DNA from: Bufo bufo
Lineage: Eukaryota; Chordata; Amphibia; Anura; Bufonidae
Length of the DNA stretch: 64,000 nucleotides
Direction of reading: 5' to 3'
NCBI RefSeq assembly: GCF_905171765.1
Contig: NC_053393.1
Location: 185,903,921-185,967,920 of the forward strand
In this document: positions 43,534 through 53,419 of the stretch, piece after piece
How positions within the stretch are numbered: position 1 is the stretch's first letter
How the letters are laid out: each line of letters begins with the position of its first letter
Translations under genes and position numbers: made by a program
Notes under the pieces: generated by a model
What the model was told of the DNA's origin: nothing
Databases searched by the model: none
The model's input: the letters and a program-made list of their open reading frames with translations, nothing else

Positions 43534-45178
43534 CAGTCAGGTCCATAAATATTGGGACATCGACACAATTCTAAAATTTTTGCCTCTATACACCACCACA
43601 ATGGATTTGAAATGAAACAAACAAGATGTGCTTTAACTGCAGACTGTCAGATTTAATTTGAGGGTATTTACATCCAAATCAGGTGAACGGTGTAGGACTT
43701 ACAACAGTTTGAATATGGGCCTCCCCTTTTGAAGGGACCAAAAGTAATGGGACTGAATAATAATTATAAATCAAACTTTCACTTTTTAATAGTTGGTTGC
43801 TAATCCTTTGCAGTCAATTACAGCCTGAAGTCTGGAACGCATAGACATCACCAGATGCTGGGTTTCATCCCTGGTGATGCTCTGCCAGGCCTCTACTGCA
43901 ACTGTCTTCAGTTCCTGCTTGTTCTTGGGGCATTTTCCCTTCAGTTTTGTCTTCAGCAAGTGAAATGCATGCTCAATCGGATTCAGGTCAGATGATTGAC
44001 TTGGCCATTGCATAACATTCCACTTCTTTCCCTTAAAAAACTCTTTGGTTGCTTTTGCAGTATGCTTTGGGTCATTGTCCATCTGCACTGTGAAGCGCCG
44101 TCCAATGAGTTCCGAAGCATTTGGCTGAATATGAGAAGATAATATTGCCCAAAACACTCCAGAATTCATCCTGCTGCTTTTGTCAGCAGTCACATCATCA
44201 ATAAATACAAGAGAACCAGTTCCATTGGCAGCCATACATGCCCACGCCATGACACTACCACCACCATGCTTCACTGATGAGGTGGTATGCTTAGGATCAT
44301 GAGCAGTTCCTTTCCTTCTCTATACTCTTCTCTTCCCATCACTCTGGTACAAGTTGATCTTGGTCTCATCTGTCCATGGGATGTTGTTCCAGAACAGTGA
44401 AGGCTTTTTTAAATGTCGTTTGGCAAACTCTAATCTGGCCTTCTTGTTTTTGAGGCTCACCAATGGTTTACATCTTGTGGCGAACCCTCTGTATTCACTC
44501 TGGCGAAGTCTTCTCTTGATTGTTGACTTTGACACACATACACCTACCTCCTGGAGAGTGTTCTTGATCTGGCCAACTGTTGTGAAGGGTGTTTTCTTCA
44601 CCAGGGAAAGAATTCTTCGGTCATCCACCACAGTTGTTTTCCGTGGTCTACCGGGTCTTTTGGTGTTGCTGAGCTCATCGGTGCGTTCCTTCTATTTAAG
44701 AATGTTCCAAACAGTTGTTTTGGCCACGCCTAATGTTTCTGCTATCTCTGTGATGGGTTTATTTTGTTTTTTCAGCCTAATGATGGTTTGCTTCACTGAT
44801 CGTGACAGCTCTTTGGATCTCATCTTGAGAGTTGACAGCAACAGATTCCAAATGCAAATAGCAGACTTGAAATGAACTCTGGACCTTTTATCTGCTCATT
44901 GTAATTGGGATAATGAGGGAATAACACACACCTGGCCATTGAACAGCTGAGAAGCCAATTGTCCCATTACTTTTAGTTCCTTAACAAGTGGGAGGCACAT
45001 ATGCAAACTGTTGTAATTCCTGCACCATTCACCTGATTTGGATGTAAATACCCTCAAATTAAAGCTGACAGTCTGCCGTTAAAGCACATCTTGTTTGTTT
45101 CATTTCAAATGCATTGTGGTGGTGCATAAAGCCAAAAATGTTACAATTGTGTTGATGTCCCAATATTTATGGACCTGA

Positions 45179-45181
<3 letters not shown>
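43534..45181 (-). mobile_element. Tc1-like transposon (CAGTCAGGTCCATAAATATT ends)
   Basis: Ends CAGTCAGGTCCATAAATATT / AATATTTATGGACCTGACTG enclose 1,648 bp. TA precedes the left end (43532-43533); on the right TG stands before TATA. A related truncated copy is at 60435-61288. Confidence 0.9.
43786..44823 (-). pseudogene. Tc1-like transposase, full length but two stops
   Basis: One reading frame runs from ATG at 44821-44823 (MRSKELSRSV) to CKGLATNY-stop at 43786, 345 codons, without any frameshift. Helix-turn-helix (ITEIAETLGVAKTTVWNIL), GRPRKTT hinge, first Asp in IPWTDETKINLY, HGGGSVMAW, second Asp in VQMDNDPKH and Glu in SDLNPIEHAF (34-residue spacing) are all present. Two TAG codons interrupt it: after NILK (about 44690) and after GKRRV (about 44318). 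It is an otherwise complete DD34E transposase. Confidence 0.9.
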
Positions 45182-45185
<4 letters not shown>

Positions 45186-45218
<33 letters not shown>

Positions 45219-45328
45219 TGCATTTATTATACCTTGTACCTCACATATCAGTACACTGCTGTATATACTATATATCTATGCACACTGCATCTATTATACC
45301 TTGTACCTCACATATCAGTACTCTGCTG

Positions 45329-45359
<31 letters not shown>

Positions 45360-45420
45360 CAGAGCAGTGTATTGATGTGAGACATACAAGGTATAATACT
45401 GTAGATGCAGTGTTTACAGA
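45186..45420 (-). repeat. 68-bp-unit minisatellite, segment 4, with (TA)n
   Basis: Inverted units (CACTGCATCTATTATACCTT-GTACCTCACATATCAGTAC) resume after the Tc1-like pair, between (TA)n tracts at about 45186-45213 and 45337-45359. A short forward piece follows. Confidence 0.85.
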
Positions 45421-45444
45421 AATATGTGGTCAGTTATACATTAT

Positions 45445-46096
45445 CCTCAGATTCTTCTCACGCGCCTTCTCTACTCCTCCTTATAAGGACGCATCTATCT
45501 ACTGCTCTGCACACCACAGACTTATGGCGGCCAGTAATGCCCCACTTTCTCTTTTTCTGGTGTACCTATCCTGGACTTCTTAGCCACAAGCAGCACAGGT
45601 GAGCCACAGATATCAACTACACTTTAATTTGGCCTATACCATATAGAGTGCACTACAAAGAATGTCATGCTCATTGAGTGTTTTAATTAGAAAATAACAC
45701 AGATTGTGACAAACAGACATCTATAATTATATACCTGGACCTTCGAGACTCCTGTATTACCTTAACTATATGCTAGCAGATATCAGAATATGCCGTTGTA
45801 TTTAGATTTGTTTTTTCTAGATACTGATTATGAAGAATTTTTGGTGCTGATTTCTTTGTTCATTGGTGGCTTTTTACCATGTAACTATATGTTACTGTAT
45901 ATAAACTCATGATTATACCTTGTTTATGCTTTTAGTGCCTGAAGAAGGCTGGTTGTTCCAGCCGAAAACGTTTGCACAAAAAGCCGCACTTTACTTGTAT
46001 TCAAATAAAAACAAAAACTATATCTAACATGAAACTTTTCTGGCTGTGATTTATAATATCTATTGATACGGGGCTGGGAACAAGCATTATATACTT
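45445..46096 (+). mobile_element. Penelope-type tail with 14-bp target duplication
   Basis: CAGTTATACATTAT at 45431-45444 and 46097-46110 brackets a 652-bp insert. It has a TTCAAATAAAAACAAAAAC region and the motif CCTGAAGAAGGCTGG...CCAGCCGAAAACG. No protein is encoded. Long target duplication shows target-primed insertion. Confidence 0.75.
45939..45967 (+). other. Hammerhead-like core motif
   Basis: CTGAAGA (45939-45945), one A, a GGCTGG-TTGTT-CCAGCC hairpin (45947-45963) and GAAA (45964-45967). The order fits a hammerhead core, with one extra nucleotide before the stem. A cleavage-site triplet was not found. Confidence 0.45.
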
Positions 46097-46110
46097 CAGT
46101 TATACATTAT

Positions 46111-46610
46111 GGTCACTGTGTGTCAGGTACATGAGGTAGTGGTCACTGTAACTGTCTGAAGTATTATACATAAGTGAGCAATGTGTAAAAACAGGGCATG
46201 AGGTGGGGGGGGGCAAATGATGAGAAGTGGAGGACCTCTTCTAACCACTCCATTCCAGTCTGTATGGATCAATGCAGAGCTGAATGTGAACTTCTAAGAC
46301 TTGCTGTTAGGGGTTGAAGGACCTGTGATGATGTCATCACAGGTCCTGGCAGATGCACTGTTCTAACCTGGGAACTACACTTTACACTGTGCAGTTACCT
46401 TACAGGACCTGTGATGATATCATCAAAGGTCCTTTAGCTTTAGAAAGATAGACAGGAGCAATTAGGGGTGGGGCCTCTCTTCCTCACGGCAGCTTAGTGG
46501 TCTGCCTATATGGTAGGTACGCCACTGCTGATTAGGTTCTATGAACAGATCTTCCCCATTGTGATTTCAACTACCGTTCATTATCAGACAGATGTTTAGG
46601 GATGTATTCA
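46111..46610. other. Flank of the minisatellite-bearing element
   Basis: Continuation after the Penelope insert, with GACCTGTGATGATGTCATCA repeated at about 46320 and 46406. It ends with CCTATATGGTAGGTACGCCACTG at about 46506-46528, which resembles an hAT end. Confidence 0.4.
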
Positions 46611-46619
46611 CATCGAGTT

Positions 46620-46854
46620 TTAAAGAGGACCTGTCACCACTCCTGACATTCCTGTTTTAATAGATCTATTCTTATGGCTCTATGCTATTCCTTACTGCAG
46701 ACTGCTAGCAATTCATTCATAACTTCTAGTAGAAATAATAGAGGAATGGCACAGCATAGAGACATAAGAATAGATGCTCCAGAACTGTTATTACATGGGG
46801 GATACATTAAGATTTTAAAACAGGCATGTCGGGAGTGATGAAAGGTCCTCTTGA
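46620..46854. mobile_element. MITE with AGAGGACCTGTCACC ends
   Basis: TTAA at 46620-46623 and TTGA at 46851-46854 flank AGAGGACCTGTCACCACTCC / GGAGTGATGAAAGGTCCTC. It is noncoding, 235 bp. Confidence 0.8.
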
Positions 46855-46859
46855 AGTAT

Positions 46860-47715
46860 ACATTTGGTGAATGTGCCATTTGCCAACCATAGTGCCACAG
46901 GATATCACACAGTATACATTTTTTTTCTTATAGTAGGAGCCTACGAGTAATGTATACCACTGTATGCCTACTGTATACCATACCATACTTTACATGGAGT
47001 GTCCTTACTTGATGGATATGCTAGTTAGGGCTTGCTCAAGGATAAACTGTCCCTTTAAACATAGCATTTCAATCTTGGCAAACACTCTCAGGCATATTCT
47101 AAATGTGTTCTGTTTAATGGTAAAATTAATGATAATATCCTGATATTTTCCAGGCAAATGATACTGCATTTATATAGTCCAGTCCATTACTTATTTGGAA
47201 AGACAAGGAAATAAAAGCATAATTTTTTGAAGTATCTGGCTTAAGTGCATTAGAATGAATATAATTGCCACTGCTGGCGAGATGCAGAACTTGTCAGTGG
47301 AATGCAAATAGCAACTAGTCACTTGATCGCCATGTAGTGCTTTTTCAAGCTGTTACTCCATTCTAATCTATCTGCATGCTGATAGTATATTGAGTACATC
47401 TCACTGTGATGGTAATGCCTGTCATTAAACCAGAACAAATAGATCCGTGTTTTTACCACACATTGACAAATAAATGAACACTTGGCTTCCTGTGATATGT
47501 TTTCTTCAGATTGCAAGCCAGACTGCTTTTAGCAATTAGAGTTACCAAGGGAACAACATAAACAGATGATTTCAGAAATTAGTTACACTCTAGTCTTGAT
47601 ATTAAAATCAATCATTTCATTTCGCTGTGCTATGGAATTAGATATTTAATAATGTATCCTTTTTTGCATTATACATAATTATGCAATGGTTTATTTTATT
47701 TACAGTCTGTTTGGA
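46860..47715. other. Repeat-poor island
   Basis: No element ends or tandem repeats are visible in about 0.85 kb. AT-rich, with TTGCATTATACATAATTATGC near 47660 and an X-box-like site at 47541-47554. It could hold regulatory or merely ancient unique sequence. Confidence 0.4.
47541..47554. promoter_or_regulatory. X-box-like (RFX) site, speculative
   Basis: GTTACCAAGGGAAC resembles the RFX consensus GTTRCCATGGYAAC with the half-sites in place. A single 14-bp match carries little weight by itself. Confidence 0.2.
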
Positions 47716-47718
47716 AAC

Positions 47719-47836
47719 TTAAAGGGGTTCTACAGGCTTTTAATATTCATGACCTATCCTCAGGTTATCAGATTGCCCAGAGTCTGAAACCCAGCACCAA
47801 GGCCATCAATATTAAAATTACAGAGAACCCCTTTAA
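47719..47836. mobile_element. Small TTAA MITE, 118 bp
   Basis: TTAA both sides, ends AGGGGTTCTACAGG and GAGAACCCCT. Same family as 8630-8890. Confidence 0.8.
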
Positions 47837-47995
47837 GTTTGAGCATTTTCTTTGAGTGTCCAGAACAACAATACTTTTTTTTTAACAATCCTTTCCATAC
47901 TAAAACACCAAAACCTGGTTTTCACATACTAGGCAGACATTTCAAAATGTTAATATAGGGCATGCATATTCTTCTAAAAGGGAGTTTTATATATA

Positions 47996-48735
47996 CTACT
48001 CACAAAAAGTTAGGGATATTTGGCTTGTGGGTGAAATTTCAGGATAAATCTAAAATGCACTCTAACCTTTACAGGCGAACTTAATGTGACCTTCTCTAAA
48101 CCTTTGAATGCACATGTCCAACTGTTCAGTGTTTCAGTACATTTTGCAGAATTTGCTGTTCTCTAACAAGGAGCTTAACGGCAAAATTCACAACAGGTGT
48201 TTGATCCATGAATTGGCCAATAAATTTCCTGGTACAATTAAAATTGGTATTTAAACAGTCCTCCTCATCATGCTGCTCACATTTTGATATCATGACACCT
48301 AACAATTTATCAACAGTACCTCACCATTGCGAGGCTTCAAGCAGGATGTTCTTAGACGGAAGTGGCCACTGAGCTTAGAGTGTCACCGAGTGTTATCAGC
48401 AAGTTGCAACAAAGATACAGAGAGACTGGAAGAGTCACAGAAAGGCATAGAAGTTGACGTCCTTTGGCCACATCCCACAATGATGACCACTTCATTGTGA
48501 ACAATGCCCTATGGAACCGGATGATGAATGCCACACATCTCCATTTAAGGTAGGTGAGAGGCACCAATCAGACCATTCAAAACTATTTACATCAGCATGA
48601 TCTGCATGCTAGACGACTTGAAATGGTAGTTGACCACAGGCGTCATCGTCTTGCATGGACCAGGGAGCATCTACGCTGGATGAGGGAACAGTGGGCCTCA
48701 GTGCTGTTCACTGATAAAAGTCAATGTGAAACAGT
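47996..48735 (+). mobile_element. Tc1-like transposon, 5' half
   Basis: It starts CTACTCACAAAAAGTTAGGG after TA and carries the first half of a transposase on the plus strand. It ends abruptly at 48735, where another Tc1-like element is inserted at TATA. The 3' half is not found after that element. Confidence 0.8.
48280..48735 (+). pseudogene. Tc1-like transposase, N-terminal half
   Basis: Helix-turn-helix remnants (about 48350-48450) are followed by RGTNQTIQNYLHQHDLHARR, HRLAWTREHLRWMREQW and SVLFTDKSQ, the first catalytic Asp with E changed to K next to it. Truncated before the second Asp; stops upstream. Confidence 0.8.
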
Positions 48736-49618
48736 ATACCCCCTTACAGATTTTTTTGGGTTGTCACACTTAAATGTTTCAGATTATCAAAAAAAAATCA
48801 ATATCAGACAAAAATAACCTGAGTGAATACAAAAATTTGTTTTTAAATGATTTAATTTAAGGTGAAATAAAAGCTATCCTAAACAGCCTAGACCTATCTG
48901 AAAAAATAATCGCCCCCCCCATAAATTAACTGTGATTAACCACAGTTTTTGGAAAGCTGAGTTCAATTTCAATAGCCACAGCCAGGCCTGATTACTGCCA
49001 GACCTGTAGAATCAAAAAATCCTATCTGACAACATGAAGTAAGCTAAAAGATCTAGAGAAACAACACATCATACCCCGGTGTGAAGAAATTCAAGAATAG
49101 ATGAGAAAAAAAGTCATTGACATCTACCAGTCTGGAAAAGGTTACAAATCCATTTTTAAAGCTTTGGGACTTCAGCAAACCACAGTGAGGTCTATTATAT
49201 ACAAACGGAGTAAACATGGAACAGTGGTGAACCTTCCCAGGAGTGGCTGGCCTACCAAAAGCGCATCAACAACTCATCCAGGAGGTCACAAAAGAACCCA
49301 GAACAACATCTTAATTATTGCAGGCCTCACTTGCCTCAGTTAAGGTCAGTGTTCATGATTCAACAATAAGAAAGAGATTGGGCAAAAATGGTATCCATAG
49401 GAGAGTTCCAAGGTGAAAAACACTGCTGACCAAAAAGGACACAAAGGCTCGTCTCACATTTTCAAAAAAACATCTTGATAACCTCCAAACCTTTTAGGAA
49501 AATATTCTGTGGACTGATAAGACAAAACTGGAATGTTTGTATCCTATTACATCTGGTGTAAAACTAAGGCTACTTTCACACTAGTGTTTTGGCTTTCTAT
49601 TTCTGAGATCCGTCATGG

Positions 49619-52383
49619 TGTCACGGCTGAGGATGGGGGAAATCCTCAGCCGTGCGATGCCAGATGCTGTTGGCCTACTCGGCCAGGAGAACAGGATAGG
49701 GAGCAGGTCACCTCCTAACAGCGTCCCTACCCTGACCCTAACTCCTAACTGCATGGGCCGACCTTAAAGGTAGGAGGACCCATGCGCAGGAACCTCGGAT
49801 CCCTAACTCACCCTCCGTCCGGTCCCTGCGCTAGGAGTCAGGGTAAGACGACCTACTCCTCCTAGACGCGGAGGAGCAGGAGTCTCACTGGCCAAGCTGT
49901 TGGGGAAAAGGGGAACACAAACAGCTTTACGGGTATGGCAGGCGAACTAGAAGTTCCACCAACCTGCCACAGCCTTGCTGACTGGATCCCTGTGCAACAG
50001 GAATCCAGAACCGTAAACTGCACAAAGTAACAAGGAAGGTCCCAACAGAACATCACATACAACATGACATACAAGAAGACATAAACATAACGACAATATT
50101 TTTATGACCACAGGGGTGGCTCTCACAGGCAGGAAGAAACACAGGAGGCTGCTCCAGCCAGCATGACTGAAGCAACCTACTGAGCCATGCTAAAGTGAGA
50201 GGCTTTATAGGCCAAGAAGCCACACCCCACAGTCTGACACACCCAGTGACAAACACGCACACTGGGAAGGGAGTTAACCCTTCCAGCACCACAGAAGGGA
50301 AAAACAACACTTAAACGGGAAGTGCACACAATACATAAAACACAGTGTACACAATACACACACACCTAACATAGGGGTTGCTAGGTGCAACCGCATGCAC
50401 AGAAGGAAAGCTGCCACAAGCAAGCGTTGGCAGCGGCAACCACAGGTGAGGCAAATACCACTGCCCTCACCTGTGAATGACAACAAAACAAAACCGCTGA
50501 CAATCGCATGCGGTTGAAGAGTCACGGTCATAGCCATGGCCGTGACACTCCCACCCCTCAAAGCCCCCCCACCGAAATAAAACGAAACTGGTGAGGAACT
50601 TACACAAGGGGATGGGAGAAGGAGACGTCCACTCTCAGGACATGGTTCCCAGGAAGTCGCTGGCAGCTGCATCCTCTCCCAGCACTCACTCAGCCAGTCC
50701 AGCGAGGCCTGCAGCCCGACAGGGAATGGAACCACTGAGAGTGGACGAGGGGACTCTCCACTCACGTCCCCACTCCAGTCGCTGCCAGCAGACACTCCTA
50801 ACCAGCACGCAGCCGGACCACTTACGGAGTGCTGCCAGCAAACGACCAGAGATGGGAACATGGAGAGGGACGAGGGATCACCAACACGGACACGGAAGGT
50901 AAGGTGGCGGGGAATAAGCCACCAACCGTGCCGTTAACGGTGATCCCCCGGGACGCTCTCCCTCCAGAGAACGCGCATGCAGGCCACAAGGGGATGGCAC
51001 TGCATGCTGCACCCTCTTCCGAAGGTGTGACACTCGCACACCAAACAAACACCACGGTGAGGGGATAAAAATATCAGGGGACGCCAGACGAACACGGTGA
51101 GGAAGTGGAGGGGAAAAAGCCACTCACCGCGCCGTCAGCGGCGAAACCCCCATAACGCTCTCCCTCCGAAGAGCGCGCATGTACCCCTTCCGCAGATGGC
51201 GGTACATGCTTCACCCTCTTTCGAGGGAAGCATACTCCCACCCCTCAAAGCCCCTCCCAACAACAAAAGGGGAAAGTTGGTGAGGAATAAGAAACAATGG
51301 GAGGGGGGGAGGGGAAAGACAAACAAAAGGGGACACCAACACGGACAACGGTGAGCAAGGAATGGCGGGGAATGCCACTCACCCCGCCGTAAATGGTGAA
51401 AGCCCCATAACGCTCTCCCTCCGGAGAACGCGCATGCACCCCATCCGTAGATAGCGGTGCATGCTTTACCCTCTTTCGAGGGAGCGCCACGTGAGAAGCC
51501 TCTGTGGTCATACTGTCACGGCTGAGGATGGGGGAAATCCTCAGCTGTGCGATGCCAGATGCTGTTGGCCTACTCGGCCAGGAGAACAGGATAGGGAGCA
51601 GGTCACCTCCTAACAGCGTCCCTACCCTGACCCTAACTCCTAACTGCATGGGCCGACCTTAAAGGTAGGAGGACCCATGCGCAGGAACCTCGGATCCCTA
51701 ACTCACCCTCCGTCCGGTCCCTGCGCTAGGAGTCAGGGTAAGACGACCTACTCCTCCTAGACGCGGAGGAGCAGGAGTCTCACTGGCCAAGCTGTTGGGA
51801 AAAAGGGGAACACAAACAGCTTTACGGGTATGGCAGGCGAACTAGAAGTTCCACTGCCACAGCCTTGCTGACTGGATCCCTGTGCAACAGGAATCCAGAA
51901 CCGTAAACTGCACAAAGTAACAAGGAAGGTCCCAACAGAACATCACATACAACATGACATACAAGAAGACATAAACATAACGACAATATTTTTATGACCA
52001 CAGGGGTGGCTCTCACAGGCAGGAAGAAACACAGGAGGCTTTATAGGCCAAGAAGCCACACCCCACAGTCTGACACACCCAGTGACAAACACGCACACTG
52101 GGAAGGGAGTTAAACCTTCCAGCACCACAGAAGGGAAAAACAACACTTAAACGGGAAGTGCACACAATACATAAAACACAGTGTACACAATACACACACA
52201 CCTAACATAGGGGTTGCTAGGTGCAACCGCATGCACAGCAGGAAAGCTGCCACAAGCAAGCGTTGTCAGCGGCAACCACAGGTGAGGCAAATACCACTGC
52301 CCTCACCTGTGATTGACAACAAAACAAAACCGCTGACAATCGCATGCGGTTGAAGAGTCACGGTCATAGCCATGGCCGTGACA
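49619..52383. mobile_element. Young non-autonomous LTR element
   Basis: Two direct LTRs (49619-50547, 929 bp; 51514-52383, 870 bp) start TGTCACGGCTGAGG and end GGCCGTGACA. The 5-bp duplication CATGG lies at 49614-49618 and 52384-52388. By eye the LTRs differ by about six substitutions plus gaps of 5 and 54 bp; the larger is bounded by GAGGCT microhomology. The 966-bp internal region has no gag or pol, so the element would need another element's proteins. No clear primer-binding site or polypurine tract was recognised. Confidence 0.88.
50548..51513. repeat. LTR-element interior, three decayed tandem units
   Basis: Three units share ACGCTCTCCCTCC-AGA-CGCGCATG and a CACCCTCTTTCGAGGGA-type hairpin (about 50950, 51155 and 51410). 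CACTCCCACCCCTCAAAGCC at the LTR junction recurs at about 51235. No protein domain is seen in any frame. Confidence 0.75.
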
Positions 52384-53419
52384 CATGGGCTCTCAGAAGC
52401 GGTCCAAAACAGATCAGTTTTGCCCTAATGCATTCTGAATGGAAAAGGATCCGCTCAAAATGGAGTTGGACACCAAAACGCTACCTGCAATGTTTTTTTC
52501 TGTCCACCATGTGGTGCGGAGCAAGACAGATCCGTCCTGGCACACAATGTAAGTCAATGGGGATGGATCCTTTTTCTCTTACAAAATAAAAAACGGATCC
52601 ATCCCCCAGTGACTTTGAATGGTGTTCATGACGGATCCGTCATGGCTATAGAATACATAATACAACCGGATCCGTTCATGACGGATACATGTGGTTGTAT
52701 TATGGTATGACGGATCCACAAAAAAAAACTTAACGTGAAAGTAGCCTTACACAGCATTTCAGAAAAAGAACATCTAACCAACATTTAAACATGGTGGTGG
52801 TAGTGTGATAATCTGGGGCTGCTTTGTTGCTTCTGGACCTGGACGACTTGCTGTAATTGATGGAACCATGAATTCTGCTCTCCACCAGAAAATCCCAAAG
52901 AAGAATGTCCGGCCATCAGTTTGTAAACTTAAGCTGAAGCATACTTGGGTTCTGCAGCCGGACAGTGATCCAAAGCCCACCAGCAAGTCCACCTCTGAAT
53001 GGCTAAAAAACAATACAAAATGAAGGTTTTCGAGTGGCCTAATCAAAGTCCGGACTTAAATATTATTGTCATACTCGTAAACCCTCCAGTGTGGCTGAAT
53101 TAAAACAATTCTGCAAAGAGGAGTGGGCCAAAATTCCTCCACAGAGATGTGAAAGACTCATTGTCTGTTATCGCAAATGCTTGATTGCAGTTGTTGCCGC
53201 CAAAGGTGGAACAACCAGTTATTAGGGGCGATTACTTTTTCACATAGGGCCACGTTGGTTTGGATAGCTTTTTTCCCCTTAATAAATGAAATCATCATTC
53301 AAAAACTGCATTTTTGTATTTAAAGAGGTTATTTTTGATATTCAAATTTGTTTGATAACCTGAAACATTTAAGTGTAACAAATGCGCAAAAACAAAAGAA
53401 ATCTGTAGGGAGGCAAATA

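Larger units (their letters stand above)
49568..52746. mobile_element. Foldback MITE (GGCTACTTTCACAC) split by LTR element
   Basis: Ends GGCTACTTTCACACTAGTGT and GTGAAAGTAGCC with TAA (49565-49567) and TTA (52747-52749). Without the LTR element it is about 410 bp, like 29636-30054 and 33679-34093. Confidence 0.85.
49101..53224 (+). pseudogene. Tc1-like transposase in two pieces
   Basis: The N-terminal piece is at 49101-49562 (MRKKVIDIYQSGKGYKSIFK, LGLQQTTVRSIIYKR; later ILWTDKTKLE with the first Asp). The remainder is at 52755-53224 (VFEWPNQSPDLN, PPKVEQPVI). Stops and frameshifts are frequent. The break lies in AAAC-TAA-CACAGC, where the MITE entered. Confidence 0.85.
48739..53412 (+). mobile_element. 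Tc1-like transposon, split by a MITE
   Basis: Inverted ends CCTTACAGATTTTTTTGGGT...CACACTTAAATGTTTCAG and, at right, CTGAAACATTTAAGTGT...AATCTGTAGGG. The element without its insertion would be about 1.5 kb. It contains the foldback MITE 49568-52746, which in turn contains an LTR element. Confidence 0.85.

Noticed and set aside
36119..46528. One large hAT element spanning the whole minisatellite field
   Set aside because: The candidate ends (CAGGGCCGGATTGG at left, CCACTG at right) do not match convincingly and no 8-bp duplication was found.
50274..51649. Long minus-strand frames (up to 195 codons) in the LTR element
   Set aside because: They cross the LTR-interior boundary and show no gag, protease or RT signature; GC-rich composition explains the openness.
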